Part shown: positions 47,309 through 59,194 of the stretch, piece by piece
Position numbering within the stretch: the stretch's first letter is position 1
How the letters are laid out: each line of letters opens with the position of its first letter
Source of the DNA: Monilinia fructicola
Lineage: Eukaryota; Ascomycota; Leotiomycetes; Helotiales; Sclerotiniaceae
Assembly (NCBI GenBank): GCA_008692225.1
Contig: VICG01000007.1
Span: 779,501-843,500, forward strand
Reading direction: 5' to 3'
Length of the DNA stretch: 64,000 nucleotides
Program-made: the position numbers and the translations under genes
The notes under the pieces: generated by a model
Database searches by the model: none
Told to the model about the DNA's origin: nothing
The model's input: only the letters and a program-made list of their open reading frames with translations

Positions 47309-50251
47309 ATGTGGACTATAGAAAATGATGGAGAGGTTTTCGACGGTACATATCCATATTGACCCAAGGGCAATCTCAAATATACTGATATTCTTACAGG
47401 TCAAAAGCTTTGGCTCGTTCCCGGGAAGAAGTATCTCTTCGGGAGAACCGTTTCGGAAAGTTAGTTTGGCCATCTTCTTATACTTGAATATTCAACTGAC
47501 AAGAGTAAAGATGGCCAATTCGTGATATCCGATAAATCTGTTTCGAGACAGCATCTAACAATAGAAGTGGCTAATGTTGGTCCGGATGATTGTGTACGTT
47601 CTGAATACCTCATAAATCATATCCATACTGATACCTCCCAAGCGGAATCCTAAAAGCAGATCACGAGTCACTTTAAGAGACCAAAATACCAAAGTTGGTA
47701 CTACTGTGAACGGAGAACAAATCAAAGGGAAGGAAAGCCATGAGCTTAGCAATGACATGAATGAAATACGTATTGGGAAATATAAGCATGTGTTCCGGTG
47801 AGAATTATCCTTAAGCACGTTGACATAGGTGATGCTGAATATCTAGAATTACCTGGTATCCTGTTGCATTATCATTTTCATTCTCTTCAAAGGAACTAAA
47901 GGCCAATCCCCTCGAAGAGCTTTATGCAAAGTTTAGCCCACTAGATATAAAAGTCCTTGTTGAATATGAAACGCGATGCAACGACCCATGTCGTTGTCAA
48001 GAAGCGCAATACTGCCAAAGGACTTCGAGCTTTGATCAATGGAAGGTTTATTGTGGATAATGATACATTCATACAAGCAATCGTTGATGCCACTACTCCC
48101 GAATCAGACGGTAAATGTGGTTTGGAGAAGGATTTTAATAAAAAAGATTTCCAGACGCTATAAAATACCTTCCTGAACGTGGCTCAGAACCTACAGATGA
48201 ACCGGCAACTTCTTATGCTCCCGATTCTTCACGGAAAACTATGTTCGATGGTTACACTTTCGTGTTCTACGACAAAGCTCAATTTGAGACTCTTCTTGCT
48301 CCTATCACGGATGGGCGTGGTAAGGCACTTTTTCGCGAAGTCACACCTTTACAGACGTCAGTGGACGAGTTTGTAAGATATGTGAAGAGTGTAGCCGGAG
48401 AGAAAGGAGCCGGTGAGTTTGAAGATGGGAGTGAAGGAAAGGGTGTTGTGGTTGTAGGGTTTTATCCAACAAAAGGGGATGGTGTAGAATGGTTCCAAGA
48501 TTTTGCTAGGCAAGTTGCTCTTAACCTGGATCATCGACTTATTGTACAAAGTGAATTCTTGGATGCAATACTTAAAAAAGATGCGAGTTTGTTGAGGAGA
48601 CCTCTTGAGGTAGAGATGTCTGGAAGTGTGGCTCCAAATCCAACCCCTGGTAAGTTTGTTATTGATTGGATTTTTATGTAATTTACTGATGATATTAAGC
48701 AACAAACACAGACACACGAAGGCTGGAAGAAAAAAAACCTAAACCTATCCCAGTTCTATCCCCCAAGTCTAGTCCAGTCGCGCCTTCTAACCCTACTCCA
48801 TCTGCTGCATCATCCATGGCTTCAGCGCCGAAGAATACGATGTCACATGATACTCAATTACGAAGAGGTAGATCAAGAAGAGCTATTATTAGCCGTTTTA
48901 GTGGATTCGACGACGACGACGAGGACGATGATGAGGATCCTTCATCAGCCCCCCTCTCTCTAGCACCGATTTCCGAGGCTATGGTAGTCGAAGAACAATA
49001 CCCTGAAGAGTCTCAAGGTCTCTTCGTTTCTCAAGATCCCAACTGCGAACCTGACAGCTACCGCACATATTCGCAATCTGTCGAACCAGAAGCACGAACT
49101 CAATCCACTCGAACAACGAGGAAGAGAGCTGCATCTCCTCGTATCGTTGAAGAAAAATCATATATGGACAGTTTCGCGCCCACAACTGCATCCTTCAAAC
49201 GTCAACGTCGAGAAAGAGGCGAACCCACACCACCTCCCCTCGCCATAAAAAAGGAAGTAGTCATTCCTGAACCCATCAAAAAGAAAGAAAAGAAAGAGGT
49301 CGATATCCTAGCTCTTGCAGCCCAACAACGCGAACGCGCAGAAGCAGCTGCAAAAGCCGAAGAAGAGTCTCTCAAGCAACCCGTATCTACCATCGATATC
49401 GAAGAAATGCGCAAGTTGACAATCGTCGAGGATATGGAAGTCAGACGTTCCAGACCGGCGCCAAAAACATCGAGGCATCTAGATGAAAGTGAAAGATGGG
49501 ATGATAAATGGAACGGGCGGAAAAATTTCAAAAAAATTCAGGCGAAGGGGTGTGGAAGGGGGGCCAGTGAGGGCGCATACCAGGGTCATCGTACCCCTTG
49601 AAGAAGTAAAGAAAAAGGGACACGGGATCGGTGATGAATATTGGGGATTAGAAAAAGATGAAAACGACTCCCAACACCGAAGAAAAAAAGGAAAAGGAAG
49701 AGACACCCCAACGCAAGCGGAAACTCAAGAGCCAGAAGCATCTACATCGTCTCGCCCAAAAACGAAAGTCAAGACGAAGATGCAGATGAGGACATCAGTA
49801 CGAGAAATCAACAGTGATAACGAAGATGAAGAATTACCCGAGAATCCAATGCATGCACTTTCACAAATGGAAGACCAGGATCTAATACCCGAGTCCCGAA
49901 CATGAAGAAGATGAGGTGGATCATGATGCCTTTCGTCCCACACCCCTTTCTACACCTGTTCCTCCGGGTCGCAATTCGAGAACGATGGGGAAATCGGCAC
50001 TGCAGGGGCTTAGTTCGCGGAGTGTTGGCGCTGATGTCGGTGGAAGTAGGAGCGGAAGTAGAAGTGCAAGTGCGAGTGCGAGTGCGAGTGCTAGCACAAA
50101 TGGAGGCACGAGCACGAGTGCAAATAAGCGCGTGGCTGCACATCCTCTGATGAGAGCTGCGCCGGCGAAGAGAGCTAGGGTTACTCCTGCGTCTGTACGG
50201 AAGGAGGTGAGCGATAGCGATAGTGACGAGGATCGCTTTAGGTTTAGGTGA
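47309..50251 (+). CDS. NBS1: NBS1/nibrin-type DNA double-strand-break repair protein; four frameshifts
   Basis: Six exons: 47309-47345, 47400-47459, 47511-47593, 47643-47797, 47847-48649, 48712-50251, with introns of 49-62 bp. The product is about 891 aa. NBS1 is the adaptor of the Mre11-Rad50 complex in the nucleus. An N-terminal FHA domain (LFGRTVSENGQFVISDKSVS, SRQHLTIEV, GTTVNGEQIKG, IRIGKYKHVFR) leads to tandem BRCT repeats (MFDGYTFVFYDKAQFETLLA, PITDGRGKALFREV). The C-terminal part is disordered, with a KWNGRKNFKKFRRRG block, typical of the Mre11-binding region, and a SDSDSDED tail. Shifts sit at AA 47980-47981 (+1), A6 48140-48145 (-1 or +2), A7 49530-49536 (+1) and CCC 49895-49897 (+1). 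Exon phases balance once these are allowed for. Confidence 0.87.
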
Positions 50252-50586
50252 TGAGGGGGAGACGTGGGAGGAGGGGGCTCGTTTCGTGATATGATTTGAC
50301 CTGTCTTGTTTTCAACTGTGGTACTCTGTGCTGAGCGACTCTTCTTTATCTATATTCTAGTGTAAGCTGATGATGCCTAAGGACCGCTGGATCATCTTGG
50401 CCTCTGTCCGTCTATCTGTCTATCTGTCTATGTAACACTTCGTCAATCGTACATACACATGCAGTCATACACCCATCAACGCAAGAATACAGGACCCATC
50501 CAAGTCTTCATCTCAAGCGCGTCTTCAACGCCCCATACCCAATATGTATATATGGGAGAGGTTTAGCTATCCTTACTTCCTCCCAC
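50252..50586. other. Convergent intergenic region
   Basis: Between the NBS1 and cytochrome b5-like 3' ends. Short (TCTG)n-type repeats near 50405-50430. No gene. Confidence 0.5.
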
Positions 50587-52332
50587 CTAGTCCATAGCCT
50601 CCAACGCCCCACCCCCCTCATACTCATCCTCGCCCACACTAATGCCCACCAAACACGCCTCCAACATGCCCTCCCAGTTGACCCACGGATGCACCTCGGC
50701 AAACATCCTCGTCCCGTCCCTCCCTGCACACTTCATCAATTCTGGTTCGCCGCCCGGATGATACGGTAGATATGGTGTGATGTTGTAGACCTTCCCCCCA
50801 AGAACCGTCCATGCATCTTTGCCTTTTCGGCCGGTGTATTTTTTGAGGAGGGAGGGCGGCACACGCAGGAGAGGTGTGGAGGGTGGAAGACCTCGGAGGT
50901 TGGCGAGAGGGGAGGAACTGAGGTGAGCCCAGTCGAGGGGGGAGTGGTTGGGTGAGAGCAGGACCTTTTTTGCGGGGTTTGGAGGGCATGGAGGAATGAG
51001 TTGGAGGTGGGGCGAGGGATGGCGCTGCAAGTGAGGAGGAGGAGGATTGGGGCGTTCGGTTGGGAAGAGGTGAGCGGTTTGGGATAGGGCCTCTAGGGGG
51101 TGGTGCTAGAGATGATGAAGAGGTGAAATTTGGCAGAGCGTTTAAGCGAGGACCTGTTCGTGGACCGCTTGAAGCGCGTTGTGCGGAGTTCGGGGCAGGA
51201 AATGAGGGGATTTGGGGATTTGATTTTGATTCTGGTTCTGAAGTTGGTGTTGATGCGCTTGTTCCGTCGAGGGTGTAACCTGGGGTATCGTGTGCATTTG
51301 AGGGTTGTGGGGGCTTTGAGCGGGGAGTGGTTGGTGAAGAGGGGGCATTCGGTAGAGGTGCGGATTTCTTGAGGAAAGGGGGCGGTGGCATGGCGGCGCG
51401 ATCGAGGGCTGCTTTGTTAGGAGGTGGAATTGTCAGATGTCCTGATGTTAATCTAGTCGTAGCCGTATCTTTGAGTGGTTCTGTGGTCTGGAAATTCGGC
51501 GCATTGATAGACTCGTGCTTTTTCGCACTCTTTTGCTTTTCCTTGTTTATTCCATAATTTGACACCGACGCATTGGCAGATGATTCTTTTACTTCATCCC
51601 TTTGCTTTTCCTTTTCCTCTTCCTGTCCTTTTTCAGAATTCGACGTCGATATATTCGCAGGTAATTCGTTTATTTCATCCCTTTGCTTTTCCATCTGCCT
51701 TTCCATTTCCCTTTCCCTTTCCCTTTGCTTTTCGATCTGCATTTGAATTTCCATTTGAATCTCCCTTTCCCTTTGCTTTTCTCTTTCCCTTTGCTTTTCT
51801 CTTTCCCTTTGCTTTTCCATCTGCCTTTGCTTTTCCACCTGCCTTTCCATTTCAATCTGCCTTTCCATTTCAATCTGCCTTTCCATTTCAATCTCCCTTT
51901 CCCTTTGCTTTTCCATCTGCATTTGAATTTCCATTTCAACCTCCCTCTCCCTCTCCCTCTCCCTCTCCATTTCCATTTCCATTTCCATTTCCCTTTGCCT
52001 TTCCATCTGCAATTGCTTTTCCATTTCAATTTCCCTCTCCCTTTCCCTTTGCTTTTCCATTTCAATTTGCATCTCCACTTCAATTTCCCTTTCATCACTC
52101 TTCAAAAACGCATCCGCAGGTCCTCCCACCCCTCCATCCTTTTCCCCTCTCATCTCCACCTCAGATCCTCCCCCTCCCTCCCCCCCCCCTCCAATCCTCC
52201 TAACCCCCCCAATCCCCCCAATACTCCCCACAAACCTCATCCTCTCCCACCACCCCACCACCCCACCGGCGAATGCCGATAACACAAAAACGACACCGAC
52301 GCAATCAGCAAACCCAACCCGAGATAAACCAT
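50587..52332 (-). CDS. Cytochrome b5-like heme/steroid-binding protein with very long charged helix; two probable frameshifts
   Basis: Span 52332-50587, 581 codons if two opposite shifts cancel. ATG 52332 gives a membrane helix (MVYLGLGLLIASVSFLCYR). The frame then changes in a G-rich stretch near 52245-52262. Next comes a low-complexity region of about 150 residues of Glu/Arg/Met/Gln (EMEKQREREREIEMEKQ..), predicted as a single charged alpha-helix, then a Pro/Ser-rich linker. After a +1 shift at T6 50966-50971 comes the conserved C-terminus: KKVLLSPNHSPLDWAHLSS, GRKGKDAWTVLGGKVYNITP, LPYHPGGEPELMKCAGRDGT, HPWVNWEGMLEACLVG. HPGG carries the first heme-ligand His and FAEVHP the second. It resembles fungal Irc21-like b5 proteins. 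The redox partner is unknown. The helix-coding DNA is also open on the other strand (FPFPF..), which is a shadow. Confidence 0.8.
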
Positions 52333-54212
52333 CGTCACCTCGCCCCAATGCTCAGTCCCGACCACGAATCACAAAAAACACACCCAGTCGGTGCGACAAA
52401 CGGCGTTGAGACGTGGTGCGCGCGCGGGGAACGCCGTGTTTGGATTCGATTGCGTGGGGGGCTCCAGAGATAGATAGGTGGTATCTTGGAAGTTGGAAGA
52501 GAATCATCGACGTCGGTTCTTTGTGAACGAACTAAAACCAACTAACCATCAATGATTTGTAATCGAGAGGCTACGTTTCAGCCTCGGCTGGAGGAGAGCA
52601 CTCGCTGGTTTATTGGTGGGTGGTGATTACGTAATCGTGTGGCCCCCGTGCTACGGTAGTGTAGTTTTCAAGGTGGATTGGATTGGCCTGGGAGTTGGTG
52701 CAGGAATGAATGGTAAGAGGAGGGTCTTTCTTTGCATGGTACAAGAAGTGATTTACAATACAAATACAACCTTGGAATACACTAGTTGTACTTGAAGTCT
52801 TGTACAGGTGTACGGGTAAGGGTATCCATGGATGTACTATGTATACGGAGTAGATGGGAGATGATGTGCGATCAGGTGGGTTGGGGTCCGCTTGGCTTTG
52901 ATGATTTGTTTTGTTTTTGTTCTGCTTGTGGAATCACGGATGTCTATTGTCCACGGGATGGGCAGATGGCTCGTTTGGGAATATTGTGCTGGATTGTAAT
53001 GTATGGAGTACCAGGTATTGTATTGTATTGCATTGATTTGCATTGTATGTTTGCGGGAAAAGGGTTCTCCTTAATATCGGGGTGGGATGTTGGGTTTCCA
53101 AGGCTATTTATAGTGTTATTTCACTATTCGGTGATTGGGAGGGTTGATTCGGGAGAGTCGAGATGGTTGGAGTTGTGAATAGTTCTATATTTGTTATATC
53201 TCCATCTCTATATCTCTATGCGATGCAACAGGAAATATCCTCTCTTGTAAAGACCTCTCTCTTGAATGATATACATACTCTAGTTATGAGGATATAAAAC
53301 ACAATCTACCAATCCAATCTACATCCACTCATACCTAATACCTAATACCCATCCATCCCCTCCCTCATCCACCACCCTCATCCACCACCCACTGACTCAC
53401 TCACTCACTACTGTATACTGTATCAAGCACAACCCCAACCAAGCCGCCTTGAACATATGTACAACACCACCATGCATTAAACAGCAGGGAAAACCCTCGT
53501 GGATTAGGGACGCCAGGAGTGTGAAACATCATACTCTATACAGTACTCTCTCTGTACATGGAAGATGGAGCAGCAGAGGATTGTCGGCCTAAATCGATCA
53601 GTTCTACTTGTTGTTTTGTTGTTTCCCGTGATCTTCAAGGTGTTTCTTTCTGGAAGGGGGGAGATTGGCATTCGGATTGTAGCTTTTGTATTGTGTTTAT
53701 TTCCAACATGGAGTGGTGAAGAGGTTGATGTTCGTATTATCCGTCAGTCAGTTAGTCCGTCCGTCAGTCACCTGTCAAGTGAGTAATAGAATTTATTTAA
53801 ACCTTGGAATAAGGCAGCGCGGGAGTGAGAGAGCAAAAGAGTAATATAAAATGAGGTGATTTGATACAACCTTGGAAGATCAGATGAGATAGAATCCGAT
53901 ACCGTGGAATGTAAATATGGTCTGAGGGGTTATATCAATCCTCATCCTCATCGTCATCGTCATCATCATCATCATTGTCACCGTATCATGGTATCATGTG
54001 TTAAAGTTTTTCGAGACGTGTTGTTGTGCTCTCCAAGGAAGTGTGTGTGACTTGATTTATTATTGCATGAACATGTAATTTGATGATAATGATGACGATG
54101 ATGGTCAATCTCTTGTTCTTGCGGTTATATATCTTTCCGACAAAGCCTTATTTGTAGGATCGTCAATTGATGGATGCTTATAATGGGAAGAGGAGAATAT
54201 GAAAGCAAATTC

Positions 54213-54271
<59 letters not shown>

Positions 54272-55319
54272 ATAACGGTGATGAGATTTTGATATGTTTG
54301 TGTATGGGAACGTACAATTAGACAAGATGTATGAGAGAGAGTAGATGAATCGATTGGATATATATATATATGGTATATATATATAGTATATAGATATATA
54401 AATAAACAAATGTATATATATATATATATATTAAATAGTAAAAATATTCATTTATCAAATTACGATTATCTAGGATTTATATAAATTTAAACATTATAGA
54501 TAATATTATAAAAACTCTATTTAAATACTTAGTATAATAAATAATATAATTACTCTTTTAATCTTTTGATCTTATAATTCAAATTTATATAAATTAATAT
54601 TTACCTAATTTAGATGAAAGAAGATATTACAGTTTTAATTAATTATTTTATATTAAGATCTAAAGTATCTAATTACTATTTACTTACTCACTTATATTAC
54701 TCCTCCTTCCTTTCCTCCTATACTAATAATAATAATAATAATAATTACTAGGAAATTCAATGTTGATTAATATCTTCTGTTCGCTTGATATGTATACTAG
54801 GTAGAGCAAGCAGACAGACAGAAAGACAGACAGACAAACAGACAGACAGACAAATATACAAAAATAACATTACTCGTACTGATCTGATTGATGCTGAGAG
54901 TAATGAAAGATTGGATCATTCGTCAATCTACATCAACTTAATTCCCATCAACCTATTATCTATCTACTACTTCCAATACCCGTGGACCTATTCGATTATC
55001 ATCAATCTCATCAATCATTACATCTTCATCCATTCATCTACCAACCCCAACTCTAACCTCAACCACAATCACAACTACAACCACAACTACAACCACAACT
55101 ACAACTACAACTACAACTACAACGTTCAACTAGAGTATAACTTCAACTATATTCAAATCCTAATCGCAATCCTTTACCCTCCTTCACCTGCATCACCTTG
55201 ACCACCTTTATCACCATTATTTATAAATCTATAAATTTAAAAAAAACTACACCGACGACTTCATATCGAATCCCTCTCTCCTCTCTCCTCTATCCATCAA
55301 TCATTCTAATAATGTCATA
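52333..55319. other. Long intergenic region with simple repeats and AT island
   Basis: No gene is supported. Repeats: (GAT)n 54214-54270, (TA)n 54355-54432, (AAT)n 54722-54745, (GACA)n 54810-54855 and (CTACAACCACAA)n 55068-55122. 54420-54700 is an AT-rich island. The 55230-55319 pyrimidine-rich stretch is a likely leader of the next gene. Confidence 0.55.
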
Positions 55320-57525
55320 ATGCGAGTTGTTTCGCAGAAAGATTCTGCGTCATTAATTACCAAAACTGGTAATTCAAATATGCCTTCATACGATAAGCCA
55401 AATAAGAATCATCGTCCACTGGCACCGAGTTTAAGTGCCGCTGCGAATAGAGGAAATAAATCAAAACCTCCTCCGTTAACTCCAAAAGTCTCAACCAGAC
55501 CCTTATCAAGACAATCACGTTCCGAGAATACGACTCCGAGTAATGCGAAAGACGATCTATCAACTCCCGTCCCTACATTCCTGAATAGCAACAATATCAC
55601 GGGCAGATCAAGTACAAGAAAGACTCGATTTGATAGTTCAAATAACTCACCATTAGGAACCCCCACACCTTCCGAACCTCCCCGATTATATCAAGATTCT
55701 ACACAAAATGGTCCTGGCTTGGGAATTTCTGGGTTGGAAAGGGATACGTCGAAACGAGCGACAGTGGCATTCAGTCCCTCAAATTCAGATTTGAACTATT
55801 CACAATCATCACAATCTTCTGCCGACTCGAAATTCTTTTTTGCCAGTGATGCAAAACCACACAGCTCACAACAGACAAAGCCTCCACTCCCTAAAAAAGC
55901 CTCGACATTTTTCCATGCCAATGGAGACAAGGTGCCTAAGAAATTACCACCTCGCTCCGGCTCATCGACCGTAGGATCAACGGTGGGAGAAGAAAGAGGT
56001 CATGCGAAATTCTTTCATGCGAACGGCACTCCGGAGATAGGGTTATCACCTTCACCACACTTTGCGCCCCCTCGTCCGAGTTCAGTTCTCTCATGTAGCT
56101 CTCGAGTTACATCACCACGCTTGGCGAATTCCACAACATCTCCTTCGCAACGACCTACATCGCCACAAAAACTAACGACTCAGTACGCCTCAATATCATC
56201 AGTCAGGAGCCCAACCTCATTAGCTTCTCCTGTTTTACCTCGACCAAAGTTCGGTGGCCGTCAACAATCAGCAAATAATATCACACATTCAAGGCGAACA
56301 AGTGCAGAGGGAGTTTACGGGCACCGCAGGGCAACAAGTTCCGGTTCGTCGATCGAGAGGCAGGTATTAACAAGAAAGGTTTCATCTGGGGGACGTTCGA
56401 CGGATTTCCCCAATCCAATTACAATAACAGAACCATCAAGTCCAGCTTCGATAGCACAAACAGATGAGATCCCGGAAAATGAAGAAGAGGATGAAGAAGA
56501 TGACGATGAGGATGAAGGGGAAAGCGAAGATGAGAACGAAGATGAGAATGTTGATGGAGAGTCGATATGTTCCGAAGGGGAAGTGAAAGAAGAAGTTCTC
56601 AAAGCAGGAGGTTCAATAGAACGGATGAACGAACTAGCAGCCATTGCACGAAACGAAAGAAAAAGTTTTAGATTTGGAGATTACAAATTCATCTCTTGCC
56701 GCCATAAACCGAACTCTGGAGCGAGAAATGAGAAGACAAACCGCTGAACTACGGAGATATAAAAGATTGAGTCGCTCGGGTCGATTGTCTGTGGCCACTG
56801 GAGCGTCATCACGTGCAACGAGTGGAACTTTATCAGTGGTAGATGAGAACAATGGGACTGCTCTGTCAGATATCAGTCAGGAAAATTCCGATCTAGAAGA
56901 CGGCGATGATGAAGAAGGAGATGATGACTTGACTTCTGAGGAAGACGCCATCGATGATGGAACACTGAGTCCTAATGCGGTAGCAGAACATGATCTCAAA
57001 CATCGAAAGAAAGACGAGAAGAGATTGCGTCTTGATCTATCAAAACATCAACAACTATTGATCGATAGTCAAAAAATGAATCAGAGCCTCAAAAAATGTC
57101 TAGGCTGGACCGAAGAACTCATCAATGAAGGAAAACGAGCATTAGATTATAGAGTAAAAACTAGCGATATAGGACCCTTGGCACCTCGCGTCTTAGCACC
57201 AGACGAACTCGATGACAATGACGTCGAAATTGATAATGAGGGCATGTCAGCAATTGGCGCTAGTCTCCTGAGAGAAGCGAGAAAAGCGGCGGCGGAACAA
57301 CTTAAAGATAGGGGAACTCATCTGAGTGTCCCTACCGAGATGGAAGAACAATTAGAGGATTTAACTCAAGATATTCAATTTGCTTTGTTCGCTTCAGGGG
57401 ATTCGACAGGAGTACCGACGGAGGAGAATGGTGCGAGAAATGAGTCACCTGAATCTGCACCGATGGCTCCACCTACAAGTCCATGGGTATCAACATTTAC
57501 TTCACGGTTGCAGGCACGTTCATAG
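55320..57525 (+). CDS. Disordered coiled-coil protein with repeated FFHANG motifs; one frameshift
   Basis: Single exon of about 734 aa, ATG 55320 (a second ATG is at 55380). The N-terminal two thirds is Ser/Pro/Lys-rich and disordered, with three related motifs: KFFFASD (171), TFFHANG (196) and KFFHANG (230), each near KPPLPKKA- or KKLPPR-type basic-proline runs. A strongly acidic block follows (about 385-412, EEEDEEDDDEDEGESEDE). The C-terminal third is a predicted coiled coil (EITNSSLAAINRTLEREMRR, QTAELRRYKRLSRSGRLS) and a helical segment (EEQLEDLTQDIQFALFA). The frame breaks inside the coiled coil at A5 56660-56664. Dropping one A restores ERKVLDLEITNSS. The motif and coiled coil look like a fungal-conserved scaffold, possibly cytoskeleton- or polarity-linked, but I cannot name a family. 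Confidence 0.72.
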
Positions 57526-59194
57526 TGGAAAATGTGACGAGGGAGGGAAAGGGGATGGAAGAGGGAAGGAAGATTTTGTACGAATGAAGGGGTCATACCA
57601 TATCACCACTCACCAATCCACAATCCACAATCCGAGACACTCATTTTTTTTCTCTTTTTGGTACGGATCGGGCTGGACTTTAGGCAATGGAAATCAAGGG
57701 GTTTGGATTTGGGTTTGGATTTGATATAAATGGGCATTGCGATGGCGCTCTTGCTTCCACGTGGGTGGAGTGATGGATTGGTCTGGAATGGGAATGATGG
57801 TTTGCATTACATACTACTTACTCGCTGTGTTTTTACTTTGTCGTTTCCTTTCTCCATTGCTTCTTTCATATTGGTTCTCGTACATACCCCAGTATTTGCA
57901 AATACGATGATACCCAAGAATACACTACATTCACTTTTCCTGCTACACGAGGCTGGGGCTGAGATTGAGGTTGAAACGATGAGATTAGCATTGACATTCA
58001 CATTGACACTATCATTGAAGATGAATAAAGTAAAATAATTTAAAGTAAAATAAAGCAAGCAAGCCCAAAATAAAGCAATCAAAGACCCCGTACCCAAAAA
58101 ATCAAGACGAGAATCAACAAGCACATTCACCGTGTAAGTCCTTCTTGTGTTAAAAGGGAAGATAGATAGATGTCCAAGGGGAAGAGATGGAGAAAAAAAA
58201 ATCGCATGTTTGAGGTAGTTATTGTATTGGGTAAAGATGAAAGAGGTGGGATAAGTGGTTGTGGGGGTGGTGAGTGAGGGGTGGTGAGTAAAGGGTAGTG
58301 ATTTGTTATTTGTAATTGATGGGATAAGGATGAGGATGAGGATAAGAATGAGGATGAGGATGAGGATGAAGATAAGGATAAGGATGAGGATAAGGATGAG
58401 GATAAGGATGAGGATGAGGATGAGGATAAGGATGAGGATGAGGATGAGGATGAGGATGAGGATGAGGATGAGGATGGGGATGAGGATGAGGATGGGGGAT
58501 GGATAATGGAGATAAGAGATGGAAATAGGAGATAAATGGGTTGGGGGGTAGGGCGAAGGTGTGATGTGATATGATATGATGGATGGATGGTGAAAGAAAG
58601 AAAGAAAGAAAGAATAAAGTTGGTACTAATAATAAGTAGAGGAGATGTTAATTTGGTGAGCGAGATGGGGTGAGGTAAGATGGGTAGAAATACTAGGAGG
58701 GTAGGACGGTAGGGAGAGAGGAAGGGAGGGAGGGGAGGATTTTACGTTCCTCTTCTGGAGTGCTCTGCTTGGTTGTTTTCTTGATTTGCTATTACTGTTG
58801 CTGTTGTTGTTGCGTTTGGTTGTGTGGTGGTTAGGTAGGTAGGTAGGTAGGTAGGTAAGAAGCGGATGATTGTTGTGGATGTTGTGGATTCTAATAGTAG
58901 GAATTGAGGGGTCAAAGGGAATGTTGGGATGTTAGGATAGACGGGTTAGATGTGAGCGAGAGAACAGAACAGAATAGAATAAAATAAAATAATGGAAGGT
59001 TGAATGGTGGTGGACTTATGATCCCAAATGTATAGAGGTATCAATTGTATTATCTTAAATAAACCTGGCTAAATAGCATGAGATGAGATGAGATGAAATA
59101 ACATCAAAACACAACTCCATTACAACATTACCAAGGCCACCATAAACACCAATTCCCTTTTCCTTTTACACATTTCCTAGCAAAACCAATTCAC
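57526..59194. other. Intergenic with GGATGA hexanucleotide array
   Basis: (GGATGA/GGATAA)n covers about 58320-58495. (AAAG)n is at 58600-58615 and (GGTA)n at 58832-58857. No gene is supported. Confidence 0.6.

Noticed and set aside
48105..48160. A 44-bp GTAAAT..CCAG intron in NBS1 instead of a frameshift
   Set aside because: It would restore frame but removes the LEKDF..FPD segment that lines up with the LExDF..FPxxxxYLPxRG pattern of fungal NBS1. An A-run shift explains more.
51559..52282. Plus-strand frames of FPFPF/PFPLLF repeats
   Set aside because: Antisense shadow of the Glu/Arg repeat in the cytochrome b5-like gene; no start context and no domain.
54125..54409. Minus-strand poly-His/Tyr-Ile frame
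   Set aside because: Translation of (GAT)n and (TA)n simple repeats.
58303..58506. Arg-Met repeat frame
   Set aside because: Translation of the GGATGA hexanucleotide array.
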